Counted from the first letter of the stretch, positions 25,815-34,369 are shown. The stretch is DNA of 64,000 nt from Gemmatimonadota bacterium (GCA_029863245.1 JAOTVV010000002.1:1-64000); one strand, 5' to 3'. Made by a program: numbers and translations. Notes: generated from the letters alone by a model not told the origin.

Positions 25815-26939
25815 ATGCGGATTGGCATCACGTGTTATCCGACCTACGGCGGCTCGGGCGCCGTGGCGACCGAGCTCGGCCTGGAGCTAGCACGTCGCGG
25901 CCATGAGATCCACCTCATCTCCTACGCGTCGCCCTTCCGTCTGCGAGGCTTTGCCGAGAATGTGTACTTCCATGAGGTCGATCTGAGTGGAACCTATCCG
26001 CTGCTCGAGTACTTCCCGTACTCCCTCGCGCTGGCGGTGAAACAGGAAGAGGTCGCGCTCCGAGAACGGCTCGACATCCTTCACGTCCACTACGCCATTC
26101 CACACGCGACGGCGGCCTTCTTGGCGAGGGAGATGCTGCGGGGGCGGCATGACCTCAAGGTCGTGACCACGCTCCATGGCACCGACATCACCCTCGTCGG
26201 CCAGGAACGCTCGTTCTATACCGTGGCGAAGTTCTCCATCGAGCGTTCCGACGCCGTGACGGCCGTCTCGGAATACCTACGGGAGGAGACCCAAAGGGCG
26301 TTTCTCTGCGAAGGATGTCGCATTGACGTCATCCCCAACTTCATCAACCCGAAGGAATACTACCCGTCGGCGGAGGCGCGCTGCCGCTCCTCGCTGGCGC
26401 CGGAAGGCGCCAGAGTGCTCATGCACATTTCGAACTTCCGGCCCGTCAAGCGGGTCCCCGACGTTGTACGAGTATTCGCCGAGGTTCGCAAGCGGGTGCC
26501 GTCAGTGCTCGTGTTGGTCGGCGACGGGCCGGAGCGTCCCCAAACCGAAGCTGAGATTGAACGGCTTGGGATCGCCGAGCACGTTCGCTTCCTCGGAAAG
26601 GTGGACGCCGTGGCCGATCTCCTCCGTGCCGCCGATCTGTTTCTCCTCCCGAGTGAGTCCGAGTCGTTCGGTCTCGGTGCGCTCGAGGCCATGGCATGCG
26701 GTGTTCCCGTGGTGGCAAGCCGCGTGGGTGGCATTCCGGAGGTGGTTGTGGACGGCGAAACAGGAATACTGCTCCCGGTGGGCGATGTCGACGCCATGGC
26801 CGAGGCAGCGGTGGAACTCCTCGAGCCGAAGCGCTGGCAACTCGCCTCCGAGGCAGCGGTCCGTCATTCCCGGACCTTCGACGAAGCGAAGATCGTGCCG
26901 CTCTACGAAGAGCTGTACCGTCAAGTCCTCGACCTGTGA
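25815..26939 (+). CDS. bshA: N-acetyl-alpha-D-glucosaminyl L-malate synthase-like glycosyltransferase BshA
   Basis: The 374-residue GT4 glycosyltransferase starts immediately after the miaA stop. Its opening, MRIGITCYPTYGGSGAVATELGLELARRGHEIHLISYASPFRL, closely matches BshA, and it keeps LHVHYAIPHATAAFLAREML, TLHGTDITLVG and the C-terminal GT4 motif ESFGLGALEAMACGVPVVASRVGGIPE. BshA joins GlcNAc to L-malate in the first step of bacillithiol synthesis. No bshB or bshC is in the window, so the complete pathway is not shown. The next gene overlaps by 4 nt. Confidence 0.85.
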   Translation: MRIGITCYPTYGGSGAVATELGLELARRGHEIHLISYASPFRLRGFAENVYFHEVDLSGTYPLLEYFPYSLALAVKQEEVALRERLDILHVHYAIPHATAAFLAREMLRGRHDLKVVTTLHGTDITLVGQERSFYTVAKFSIERSDAVTAVSEYLREETQRAFLCEGCRIDVIPNFINPKEYYPSAEARCRSSLAPEGARVLMHISNFRPVKRVPDVVRVFAEVRKRVPSVLVLVGDGPERPQTEAEIERLGIAEHVRFLGKVDAVADLLRAADLFLLPSESESFGLGALEAMACGVPVVASRVGGIPEVVVDGETGILLPVGDVDAMAEAAVELLEPKRWQLASEAAVRHSRTFDEAKIVPLYEELYRQVLDL

Positions 26940-27721
26940 CCTACTGGGAAGGGCTCCTTCTTGGGATCGTCCAGGGTTTCACGGAGTTCTTGCCGATCTC
27001 GAGTTCCGGGCACCTGGTGGTCGCGCAGGCAGCGGTCGGCCTCTCGGCACCTGGCGTGGTGGTGGAAGTCATTCTGCACGTCGCGACGCTCCTGGCCGTC
27101 GTGATCGTATACCGAGCGCGTCTGTGGAGCGTCGGGGGGGGTTGCCTTCACGGTGACCGGAGCGCGTGGCGGTTCGTGGGCTTGCTGACCGTCGCGACGA
27201 TCCCAGCGGCCGTGGCAGGTCTGGTGTGGTCGGATGTCTTCGAGCGCGCCTTCGAGTCGTTGCTCGTGGTGGGAATCGATTTTCTCATCACCGGTGCCGT
27301 GCTGTGGAGCACGCGGCCTGTGATCGGTCGGGCGGATCGAGCCGAGCCGTCAGTCGTCGCGGCCGGCGGGATCGGCATCGCGCAGGCGTTGGCCATCTTT
27401 CCCGGGATTTCCCGATCGGGCACGACCGTGGCGGCGGCACTGTGGTGGCGGGTCGAGCCCGAGAGGGCCGCCGAGTTCTCGTTCTTGCTCGCGATCCCCG
27501 CCATTGTCGGGGCGGCGATCCTGCAGCTTCCGGCACTCGCATCGGGATCGGTTTCGGTAGACCTGGGTCCTTTGCTCGGGAGCTTCGCCGCCGCACTGCT
27601 CTCAGGCGTGCTGGCGATTCGGCTTCTCGTCGCCCTGTTGCGGCGCAAGGCGTTTCATCGCTTCGCACCGTATTGTTGGGCGATCGGGTCGGTGACCATC
27701 GCGTGGGCCCTGCTGCCGTGA
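26936..27721 (+). CDS. uppP: Undecaprenyl-diphosphate phosphatase (UppP/BacA)
   Basis: The 261-residue polytopic membrane enzyme recycles undecaprenyl diphosphate for cell-wall synthesis. It starts at a GTG overlapping the bshA stop (GTGA) with VTYWEGLLLGIVQGFTEFLPISSSGHLVVAQ, the catalytic Glu-rich motif, and contains the second motif IAQALAIFPGISRSGTTVAAALWWR with the catalytic Arg/Ser. About 7-8 hydrophobic segments are visible. A longer frame beginning at 26696 lies inside bshA and is rejected. Confidence 0.94.
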   Translation: MTYWEGLLLGIVQGFTEFLPISSSGHLVVAQAAVGLSAPGVVVEVILHVATLLAVVIVYRARLWSVGGGCLHGDRSAWRFVGLLTVATIPAAVAGLVWSDVFERAFESLLVVGIDFLITGAVLWSTRPVIGRADRAEPSVVAAGGIGIAQALAIFPGISRSGTTVAAALWWRVEPERAAEFSFLLAIPAIVGAAILQLPALASGSVSVDLGPLLGSFAAALLSGVLAIRLLVALLRRKAFHRFAPYCWAIGSVTIAWALLP

Positions 27722-28461
27722 CGACGTATGACGGACAGACTGAGGCGGTGCTCGCGCGTCGGTGGGACCTCCCACGGGTCATCGTGCGGGACCGGGTTTC
27801 CAGCACGCTGGACGTCATTCACGAAGTTGCCCAGCACGCTGGCGATGACGGCACGCTGGTCCTCGCCGACGAGCAAACCGCCGGCCGGGGGCGACAAGGG
27901 CGGCGTTGGCACAGTGCTCCCGGGCAGGGCATCTGGCTCGGTTACCTCAGGCGGTCCCTCGATGGCCCGGCGGGCGGCGTTCTCGCCCTCCGGGTCGGGC
28001 TGGCGGTAGCAGCGGGAATGGATGACCTTGGGCTGTCGGTGCGACTCAAGTGGCCGAACGATCTCATCGTCCTAGACCGGAAGCTCGGCGGGATCCTGTG
28101 CGAAGCACGTTGGAAAGGGGATCAATTTGGGTGGGTGGCTATCGGTCTGGGCCTCAACATCACTGGCCCCATGCCCATCGATCTTGCCGCCCAGGCGATT
28201 GCGGCCGAAGACGTGATTCCGGGGATCACACGTATGACGGTGCTGGATCGCATCGTGCCGGCGTTATGCGGGCTGACCCCGGCGCCGGAGCTCGGTCCGG
28301 AGGAACTACGACGCTATGCGGAGCGCGACTGGTTGCGTGGACGGTGTCTCGAGGCACCTATCGCGGGCATTGTGCGAGGGGTCGACGGTGACGGCGCACT
28401 GTTGGTCGAGAGCGCCGGGGGAACCAAGCGGGTGGTAGGGGGCAGCGTTGTCGCCGTCTGA
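27718..28461 (+). CDS. birA: Biotin--[acetyl-CoA-carboxylase] ligase, monofunctional
   Basis: The 247-residue enzyme activates biotin with ATP and attaches it to carboxyl-carrier proteins. It has TAGRGRQGRRWHSAPGQGIW (biotinyl-AMP loop), LKWPNDLIVLDRKLGGILCEAR and the C-terminal SH3-like segment. It lacks the N-terminal helix-turn-helix of E. coli BirA, so it is a group I ligase without biotin-operon repressor function. The GTG start overlaps the uppP stop by 4 nt. Confidence 0.93.
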   Translation: MTTYDGQTEAVLARRWDLPRVIVRDRVSSTLDVIHEVAQHAGDDGTLVLADEQTAGRGRQGRRWHSAPGQGIWLGYLRRSLDGPAGGVLALRVGLAVAAGMDDLGLSVRLKWPNDLIVLDRKLGGILCEARWKGDQFGWVAIGLGLNITGPMPIDLAAQAIAAEDVIPGITRMTVLDRIVPALCGLTPAPELGPEELRRYAERDWLRGRCLEAPIAGIVRGVDGDGALLVESAGGTKRVVGGSVVAV

Positions 28462-29419
28462 TCTCCCCCTGTGGGCGCGAGGGTTTGCCGGCGTACTGCT
28501 GGCGGTTGCCTCGTGGTGGTTGCTTCATGCCGATCCGATCCGATCCGTGGTGGGTCCGTCCGTTGCATTGATCGGCCTGGCGGTCGTTGCGGTCTCTCTG
28601 CTCAGGGGCATGCACCTACCGCTCGGAGTGTGGCCCAACGGACCGTGGCGGGAACGGTTCTCCGGTGGCATCATCGCCGGGGTCGGCTTGGTGCTTGCCG
28701 CGCTCATCGTGATCTCCGACCCGGTGGCTCCCGAGGTCATCGACCGCATCGATCCCGGCATGTTCGCTATCGTGATCGTCGGCACGGTGGTGTGGGGACT
28801 GTCTTGGGCACTGGTGTCCCAGCGGGCGTACCTGGGGTGGTACGGCCTCGCCACGATGTTTGCCGTCCTGCCCCTCCTCGTGGGCGTGATGGAGGTGACG
28901 GTGACGATGGGGAACGCCGAGCTCTGCATGCTCCCCTCGAGCACCACGGGGAATGCGGAGTGTCCGGTCTCGGCTTTCCGCGCATTTGGCTTCATGTTGC
29001 CGGTGTACGTGACGGTACTCCTGGTGACGGTCGAGCTAACATTTCGCCGGCTGCTAATCGGTCACCCGAGCCGCGCCGGCCTGGGACTCGTGGTCCTAGC
29101 CGCCCTGGTGTACGGGGCGTGGGTCGCTGTGATCGCGGGGGAGGTGCAGACCATTTCCCACTCATGGTGGATGGGAACCATCGGCGCGGTCGGCGCGGGG
29201 AGCCTCTACGTGCTCTCCGAGTCCTTGCTCGTGTCGTGCTGGTACACCGCATTGCTATTGGCTGGACAGGATGGGCTGAGCGCCGCGCTTCCCCGGGGGA
29301 CCGAAGGGGCCGAGCCCGCCATCCTCCTGGCTTATGTGGTGGTCCAGGCTGCGGTCGTGCTGTTGCTCGCGGTCCTAGTCGTGCGCCGCCACGGCGTCAC
29401 GGCTGGTTTGCGGAGGTAG
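28448..29419 (+). CDS. Polytopic membrane protein of unknown function
   Basis: The 323-residue protein has about nine hydrophobic helices (for example GFAGVLLAVASWWLLH, LIGLAVVAVSLL, FSGGIIAGVGLVLAALIVI, MFAIVIVGTVVWGLSWALV, MLPVYVTVLLVTVELTF, LLAYVVVQAAVVLLLAVLVV). A loop with two Cys (AELCMLPSSTTGNAECPV) between helices could form a disulfide. It starts at a TTG overlapping birA by 14 nt; no later start looks better. I recognise no family. Its place between birA and coaX in a coupled run suggests co-expression with cofactor genes but no function can be deduced. Confidence 0.7.
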   Translation: MSPSDLPLWARGFAGVLLAVASWWLLHADPIRSVVGPSVALIGLAVVAVSLLRGMHLPLGVWPNGPWRERFSGGIIAGVGLVLAALIVISDPVAPEVIDRIDPGMFAIVIVGTVVWGLSWALVSQRAYLGWYGLATMFAVLPLLVGVMEVTVTMGNAELCMLPSSTTGNAECPVSAFRAFGFMLPVYVTVLLVTVELTFRRLLIGHPSRAGLGLVVLAALVYGAWVAVIAGEVQTISHSWWMGTIGAVGAGSLYVLSESLLVSCWYTALLLAGQDGLSAALPRGTEGAEPAILLAYVVVQAAVVLLLAVLVVRRHGVTAGLRR

Positions 29420-29427
29420 GATCGCCC

Positions 29428-30207
29428 ATGCTCCTTGCCATCGACGTTGGAAACACCGAGATCACCCTGGGCCTCTTTGTCGGCGAGCGTCTCAGCAGTC
29501 ATTGGCGGGTCACCACCGTCACCGCTCGCACGCCGGACGAATGGGGAGCGTTGCTCACCTCCTTCCTCACACACGCCGGCCACTCGACCCACGAGGTTCG
29601 GGCTGCCGTAGAGGCGTCGGTCGCCCCCGCCGTCACCGAAGTGCTGGCCCAGGGGATCACCAAGGCGATGGGGATCACCCCCATTCAAGTGGGACCTGAA
29701 TCGCCGTTGCCCATCGTGCTGGAGGTCGACGAGCCGCACAGCGTCGGCGCTGACCGTGTGGTGAACACGCTGGCAGCCGCCGAGCTGTACCGGCGGGACA
29801 CGATCATCGTGGACTTCGGGACCGCGACCACGTTCGACTGCATCACGAAGGACGGAAAGTTCCTCGGAGGAGTGATCGCCCCTGGAATCCGGACATCGGC
29901 GATATCGTTGAGCCGGTTGGCGGCCAAGCTCCCCGATACCGAATTGCTCGCGCCTTCACGCGTGATCGGCAAGCGAACCGAGGAGTGCATTCGGGCCGGC
30001 GTCGTGTTCGGAACGGCCGATGCCGTGGATGGCATTGTGAGACGCATCAAGAGCGAGTGGCCCGGTACCATGGTGCCGCACGTCGTCGCCACGGGTGGAC
30101 TGGCCGCCACTGTGGCGCCACACTGCACGGAGATCGAAGCCGTGGAGCCGAACCTCACGCTCGTCGGGCTTCGGATCGCGGCCCGACACCTGGGCCTCCA
30201 ATGGTGA
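29428..30207 (+). CDS. coaX: Type III pantothenate kinase
   Basis: This enzyme phosphorylates pantothenate in the first step of CoA synthesis. The 259-residue ASKHA-fold protein has MLLAIDVGNTEITLGLF (phosphate 1), PHSVGADRVVNTLAA, TIIVDFGTATTFDCI and GGVIAPGIRTS, all diagnostic of CoaX. ATG 29428 begins exactly at the ASKHA motif, and a GGAGG lies upstream (29412-29416). It sits 8 nt after the membrane-protein gene; birA-coaX proximity is common in bacteria. Confidence 0.95.
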   Translation: MLLAIDVGNTEITLGLFVGERLSSHWRVTTVTARTPDEWGALLTSFLTHAGHSTHEVRAAVEASVAPAVTEVLAQGITKAMGITPIQVGPESPLPIVLEVDEPHSVGADRVVNTLAAAELYRRDTIIVDFGTATTFDCITKDGKFLGGVIAPGIRTSAISLSRLAAKLPDTELLAPSRVIGKRTEECIRAGVVFGTADAVDGIVRRIKSEWPGTMVPHVVATGGLAATVAPHCTEIEAVEPNLTLVGLRIAARHLGLQW

Positions 30208-30288
30208 CGCGCAGCACAGTAGTTTCCCTCGACTGGATCGAGTGAGTATTGGCCCGCTTCTACAGGGGCAGAATCGGAGGCAGGGTCG

Positions 30289-30903
30289 ATGACGTCAGCG
30301 GTTGAGCCGATCAGCGAGCGCACCGACGTTCGCACCATCGTGGGGAGTGGCATCCTCCTGGGGGTGTTGACTGCCATTGGTGTCGCGACCTTCTCTTTGC
30401 TCTCCCGGGTCCTCTCCGGCGCCACCGAGACCATCGTGCAGGTGGGTATCGTGCTCGTCGGCGCCGCTGTCGCCAGCTATCTCCCCGCCGCCAGGGTGCG
30501 GCCCCAGAACGTCGATAGCATTGCCTGGGCGGCCCTCGTCGGGTTGCTCGGCGCCTTGGTATTCACGGTGGCCGATGCAGCGGTGCTCCGCCCGCTCAAG
30601 CTCTACCACTGGCGCTGGGACGCGATCGGCGGAGGAAGCGGCTTCTGGTACATCCCCGTGTGGTGGATGGGATCGGCCGTCCTGGCCTGGCTTGGCTCCT
30701 GGGTCGCGGCGGTCGTAGGGCGCGCCAAGGGCACCACCGGTGTGGTGCCCACCGCCGGGGTGAGTTCGGGCTTGGCCCTGGTGATCTTGGTGGTGGCCGT
30801 CCTTGCCGGCGTCGTGCCGTTCACCGCCGCGACCATGGCGCTGGCGTTCGCCGTGGCGCTCGTCGTGCACGTCGCGCTCGCCTCGATCCTCTTCCGTACC
30901 TGA
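30289..30903 (+). CDS. Integral membrane protein of unknown function
   Basis: The 204-residue protein has about five hydrophobic segments (ILLGVLTAIGVATFSLLS, IVQVGIVLVGAAVASYLP, IAWAALVGLLGALVFTVAD, VWWMGSAVLAWLGSWVAAVVG, and a long C-terminal one from ALVILVVAVLAGVV to VHVALASILF). ATG 30289 follows GGAGGCAGGG at good spacing. A polar loop LRPLKLYHWRWDAIGGGSGFWYIP is aromatic-rich. No family is recognised. It is 81 nt from coaX and 4 nt from the next small membrane protein, suggesting a two-gene unit. Confidence 0.65.
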   Translation: MTSAVEPISERTDVRTIVGSGILLGVLTAIGVATFSLLSRVLSGATETIVQVGIVLVGAAVASYLPAARVRPQNVDSIAWAALVGLLGALVFTVADAAVLRPLKLYHWRWDAIGGGSGFWYIPVWWMGSAVLAWLGSWVAAVVGRAKGTTGVVPTAGVSSGLALVILVVAVLAGVVPFTAATMALAFAVALVVHVALASILFRT

Positions 30904-30907
30904 CGCA

Positions 30908-31183
30908 GTGGGTTCTGGCCGACTGATCCGGATCGTCGGCTGGCTGCTCACACCCGCCGTGGTGTGGGCAGCTTCATTTTTGGGTGGGTGGATCGGCGCA
31001 AGTATCGGAGCGCGCGTGTCGGCACCGGAGCGAGGAATCTATTGGCTCGTGGGCGGCAGCGTCATCGCGGGGTCGGCCGGATTGCTCATCTGGGTGCTGC
31101 GACTCCGTCATCGAACGGCTGAAGTATCGGAGCATGGGCGATCCGACAACGCGGCTGCGAGCGGCGACCACCGATTGACCTGA
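30908..31183 (+). CDS. Small two-helix membrane protein
   Basis: Starting at GTG 30908 the frame encodes 91 residues with two hydrophobic helices (LIRIVGWLLTPAVVWAASFLGGWIGASIG; GIYWLVGGSVIAGSAGLLIWVLRL) and a polar tail (HRTAEVSEHGRSDNAAASG). GxxxG-like spacing in the first helix suggests packing or oligomerisation. The start is uncertain, as the same frame is open further upstream inside the preceding gene. The function is unknown; possibly it works with the membrane protein encoded 4 nt upstream. Confidence 0.5.
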   Translation: MGSGRLIRIVGWLLTPAVVWAASFLGGWIGASIGARVSAPERGIYWLVGGSVIAGSAGLLIWVLRLRHRTAEVSEHGRSDNAAASGDHRLT

Positions 31184-31203
31184 GATGGCAGGACTGCCAG
31201 CGG

Positions 31204-32421
31204 CTACGCTTCCGGCGCGCGCGTGAAATCGCTGGCGGTTCCGGTCCGGAGGGCGTGACCGGCCCCGAGGGCCACGCGGTGCAGGAACGCCGCTGCTACG
31301 GCTAGCGCCTGCTCGTCGAACTCGAACCTGCCCGAGTGGGCAGGGGCGGGTGCGGTGCCGAACCGGCGGGCACCGAATCGCACGAAGGCTCCGGGAGCAT
31401 GCTCCCCGTAGAATCCGAAGTCCTCTCCGCCCATGTTGGCCAGCGGCGTTCTTACGACGTGCTCCACGCCGACGACGTGCACTGCGGCCGCGCGGGCGAG
31501 CGTTGTCGCGGCAGGGTGGTTGACCACTGGTGGGGTACCATCGTGCAGCGTAACGGTAGCTGCCGCCCCGTGGGCAGCAGCCGTTGCCGTGGCCACCTCG
31601 CGCACCGCCGCACGCAACAGTGCTCTCGTCTCCGCGTCTCGGGCCCGGAGCGTACCCTCGAGAACGGCCGACGAGGCCAGGATGTTGACTGCCGTCCCGG
31701 CATGGAAACGGCCGATCGTGATCACTGCGCCCCGATCCGGCGGTACCCGGCGCGACACCACGGTTTGCAGTGACGACACCACGTGACTTGCCACGACGAT
31801 CGGGTCGATGCTCTCGTGCGGTCGTGCGGCGTGCCCACCAGGGCCACGGATCTCGATCGTGAATTCGTCCGTCGACGCGTTGACGGTCCCATCTGCTACC
31901 ACGATCGTCCCGGTGGGGAATCCCACGTCCACATGGCCGGCGAAGACAAACGCGACGCCGTCCAGCACGCCAGCCGCAATCAGGGCCGCCGCCCCTTCGC
32001 CAATCTCTTCTGCCGGCTGAAACACGAGCCTGACCGGCGCCGGCAGCGCGGATTCCCGGGTGAGCAGCGCAGCGGCCCCCACGAGAGCGCTCGTGTGACC
32101 GTCATGCCCGCAGGCGTGCATCAACCCGGGTCGGTCCGACGCATACGGAAGTCCGGTCTCCTCCTGCACGGGGAGGGCATCCATATCGGCCCGCAGCGCG
32201 ACGACGGGCACGCCGTCCGGTCCAGGGAGATCGGCGACGAGTCCCGTTCCCGCCACCGCACGGGTTCTGATTCCCAGGTCGGCGAGCGCGTCGCGCACGA
32301 GCCCGGCGGTCCGATGCTCCTCCCAGCTGCGCTCGGGAAACCGATGCATCCTGCGGCGCAGTCCGACGATGTGCTCGAACAGGGCGTCACTCACCGCGGG
32401 CTGGGGTCGATCCACTCCCAT
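31204..32421 (-). CDS. M20-family amidohydrolase, probable N-acyl (N-succinyl) L-amino acid deacylase
   Basis: The 405-residue metallopeptidase-family enzyme has the dinuclear metal motifs ALRADMDALPVQE, LMHACGHDGHTSALVGAA, FQPAEEIGEGAAALI and the C-terminal MGGEDFGFYGEHAPGAFVRFGAR with AHSGRFEFDEQAL. The AmhX/hippuricase-type fold cleaves N-acyl amino acids. It is third in a minus-strand cassette, 3 nt after an OSBS/N-succinylamino acid racemase gene and downstream of a GNAT gene; in the Geobacillus pathway the corresponding enzyme desuccinylates N-succinyl-L-amino acids. That substrate is inferred from context. Confidence 0.9.
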   Translation of the reverse strand: MGVDRPQPAVSDALFEHIVGLRRRMHRFPERSWEEHRTAGLVRDALADLGIRTRAVAGTGLVADLPGPDGVPVVALRADMDALPVQEETGLPYASDRPGLMHACGHDGHTSALVGAAALLTRESALPAPVRLVFQPAEEIGEGAAALIAAGVLDGVAFVFAGHVDVGFPTGTIVVADGTVNASTDEFTIEIRGPGGHAARPHESIDPIVVASHVVSSLQTVVSRRVPPDRGAVITIGRFHAGTAVNILASSAVLEGTLRARDAETRALLRAAVREVATATAAAHGAAATVTLHDGTPPVVNHPAATTLARAAAVHVVGVEHVVRTPLANMGGEDFGFYGEHAPGAFVRFGARRFGTAPAPAHSGRFEFDEQALAVAAAFLHRVALGAGHALRTGTASDFTRAPEA

Positions 32422-32424
32422 TCG

Positions 32425-33546
32425 TCAGCCTCCGATCGTCTCGGCGCGGGTGGTCAGATCGTCGACGTAGTCGTGGTCGATGTCCACCCCGATCCCGCTG
32501 TGCTCCCTGGGGACACGAAGGGTACCGTCCTCCATGGTCCACGGTGGTGTGACGATGTCGCGGACCCAGTATCGCGCGCTCGGGCTCAGGTCGCCGGGCA
32601 ACTCGAACTGGGGTAGAGAGGCGAGGGCGACGTTGTGCGCCCGCCCCACGCCGGTTTCGAGCATGCCGCCGCACCAGACAGGGATTCGGTGCCTCCCGGC
32701 GTGATCGTGAATCGTCCGCGCCTCCGTCAGCCCACCCACTCTCCCAGGCTTCAGATTGACGATGCGTCCGGCGTCGAGTGTCACCATGTCTTCGAGCCGC
32801 GCCGTCGACGTGATGGACTCGTCCAGACAGATGGGCGTGCGCAGCACTCGCTGCAACGCTGCGTGCCGCACCAGGTCGTCGCCGTCGAACGGCTGCTCGA
32901 GCATCGTGAGGTCGAGTCCGTCCAGCGCCTTCAGGCGGTCGATATCGGCCAGTGAGTAGGCGGCGTTGGCGTCCACACTGAGGGGAACGGATTCGCCGAG
33001 CGCTTCCCGGACGGCGGACACGAAGGAAATGTCCCGATCCGGAGCGATCTTGAGCTTGATGCGCCGATAGCCGGCATCCCTGGCAAGGATGGCCTTGCGC
33101 ACCAGCGTGGCTGGATCCGGCTGAAGGCCAAGCGAGATCCCCGTGGCCACGCGATCCCGCACGCCCCCGAGCAAGACCGACAGGGCCACGGACTCACGCC
33201 GCGCCGCCAGGTCCCACACGGCCATTTCTGCGGCTGCCCGCGCCATGCGATGCCCGCGGATCGCGGCGTCGAGCCGCTCATGGCATTCCTCCGGACGCGA
33301 CAGGGGAATGCCCACGACCCGCGGTGCGACCCAATCGCGGATCGCGAGCCATGCGGTGTCGACCGTTTCTGAGGAGTAGTGGGGCGTTTCTCCGGCGACG
33401 CACTCGCCCCATCCCTCGACACCGTCCCGGTCCTCGAGCCGAACCAACACCACGCGGCGCACATCGGTGGACCCGCTCGAGATGTGGAACGGCTCCCGGA
33501 GTTGGAGGGAGATTTCCCGGAGCGACAGCTCAGCGATCTCGATCAT
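32425..33546 (-). CDS. o-Succinylbenzoate synthase / N-succinylamino acid racemase (enolase superfamily)
   Basis: Starting at MIEIAELSL (33546) the protein has 373 residues, usual for the family; an upstream start at 33615 is less likely. The catalytic set of the muconate-lactonising subgroup is complete: KLK (K164, K166), metal ligands D192 (SVDANAAY), E217 (MLEQPF), D242 (CLDESI), and K266 (NLKPGRVGG). The C-terminal GGMLETGVGRAHNVALASLPQFELPGDLSPSARYW is typical of the OSBS/NSAR group. With no other menaquinone gene nearby and a GNAT and an M20 deacylase flanking it, racemisation of N-succinylamino acids is the more likely role. Confidence 0.9.
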   Translation of the reverse strand: MIEIAELSLREISLQLREPFHISSGSTDVRRVVLVRLEDRDGVEGWGECVAGETPHYSSETVDTAWLAIRDWVAPRVVGIPLSRPEECHERLDAAIRGHRMARAAAEMAVWDLAARRESVALSVLLGGVRDRVATGISLGLQPDPATLVRKAILARDAGYRRIKLKIAPDRDISFVSAVREALGESVPLSVDANAAYSLADIDRLKALDGLDLTMLEQPFDGDDLVRHAALQRVLRTPICLDESITSTARLEDMVTLDAGRIVNLKPGRVGGLTEARTIHDHAGRHRIPVWCGGMLETGVGRAHNVALASLPQFELPGDLSPSARYWVRDIVTPPWTMEDGTLRVPREHSGIGVDIDHDYVDDLTTRAETIGG

Positions 33547-34369
33547 CGCGCTCGAGAACGTATGCGCCACCGAGTGTTCCGGGCACGGATGCGAAGCCGC
33601 GTACCTCGTAGCCACGAGCGAAGTAGTGCGTGAACCATTCCCGCGTCACGGCGCGCCAGCGTCTAGCGTCGTTCGGATGGCGTTGCTTGAGATCCTGGAT
33701 GTCCGGTGGAATGCCAATGAGGACCATGGGACCCGTCGGTGGGGTTCGTGTCGTCCCGTCGGGAGAGAGAACCAGTAGCGGCGCGTCGTCTGCTTTGGGG
33801 GGCGAGGTGGTGACGGGTGGCGCGGCGATGGGCCAGTTCACGACCAATCGATCGCTTCCGATGATGCTGTCGGTGCGACTCATGGGGCTTTCGCCATACA
33901 TATCCTCCACGTATTCGATGACGCGGGTGCCGAGTAGCGTCACGTTGAAGTGCGCGTTCCGTGCCACGAGCGGATCGAAGGACCACTGTACCCGCCGGAC
34001 GCCGAGGGCCGCGACGCGGTTTCGCTGGGCGAGCTTCAGCGTCCGCCCCATGCCCTCGTCTCTGCGGTCCTCCCGCACCGCCAGCATGTGGGACCAGTGG
34101 ATCAGCTCACCCTGGTGGATGCCGGTCAGCCCAAAGACGAACCCGGATAACGACCCATCGGACGCGAAGCCCCCGATGGCAACCCCGCCCATCTTCTGAG
34201 CGATCATCAGCATGGCAGGGGGCACGAGCTCACGGAAATCGTCACCCCAGGTTGCCCGCTGCAGTGCCACGCACTGTCCGAAATCGTCGTGGGTCGACAA
34301 ATCACGAACCGTGACGCCGGGCGCCGATTGCGTCTCGCTCTTGCGGTGTTCCCGACGGTGCGATTGCAT
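33530..34369 (-). CDS. GNAT-family N-acyltransferase (candidate amino acid N-succinyltransferase)
   Basis: The 279-residue protein has a GNAT core: VRDLSTHDDFGQCVALQRATWGDDF, GFVFGLTGIHQGELIHWSHMLAVREDRRDEGMGRTLKLAQRNRVAALGVRRVQWSFDP, with the acyl-CoA loop at RRDEGMGR (usually RxxGxG/A) and the helix following. A second, less recognisable part follows residue ~190. It overlaps the racemase start by 17 nt and is the first gene of the cassette. In the described NSAR pathway a GNAT enzyme succinylates the amino acid; the acyl donor here is inferred. Confidence 0.82.
   Translation of the reverse strand: MQSHRREHRKSETQSAPGVTVRDLSTHDDFGQCVALQRATWGDDFRELVPPAMLMIAQKMGGVAIGGFASDGSLSGFVFGLTGIHQGELIHWSHMLAVREDRRDEGMGRTLKLAQRNRVAALGVRRVQWSFDPLVARNAHFNVTLLGTRVIEYVEDMYGESPMSRTDSIIGSDRLVVNWPIAAPPVTTSPPKADDAPLLVLSPDGTTRTPPTGPMVLIGIPPDIQDLKQRHPNDARRWRAVTREWFTHYFARGYEVRGFASVPGTLGGAYVLERDDRDR

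Noticed and set aside
28471-29427. In-frame upstream extension of coaX
   Set aside because: It runs through the membrane-protein gene in another frame with Arg/Gly-rich low-complexity translation; the ASKHA motif starts right at ATG 29428.
32966-33910. Various long open frames opposite or inside the racemase and GNAT genes
   Set aside because: They show no recognisable motif and exist because high GC content suppresses stop codons in alternate frames.
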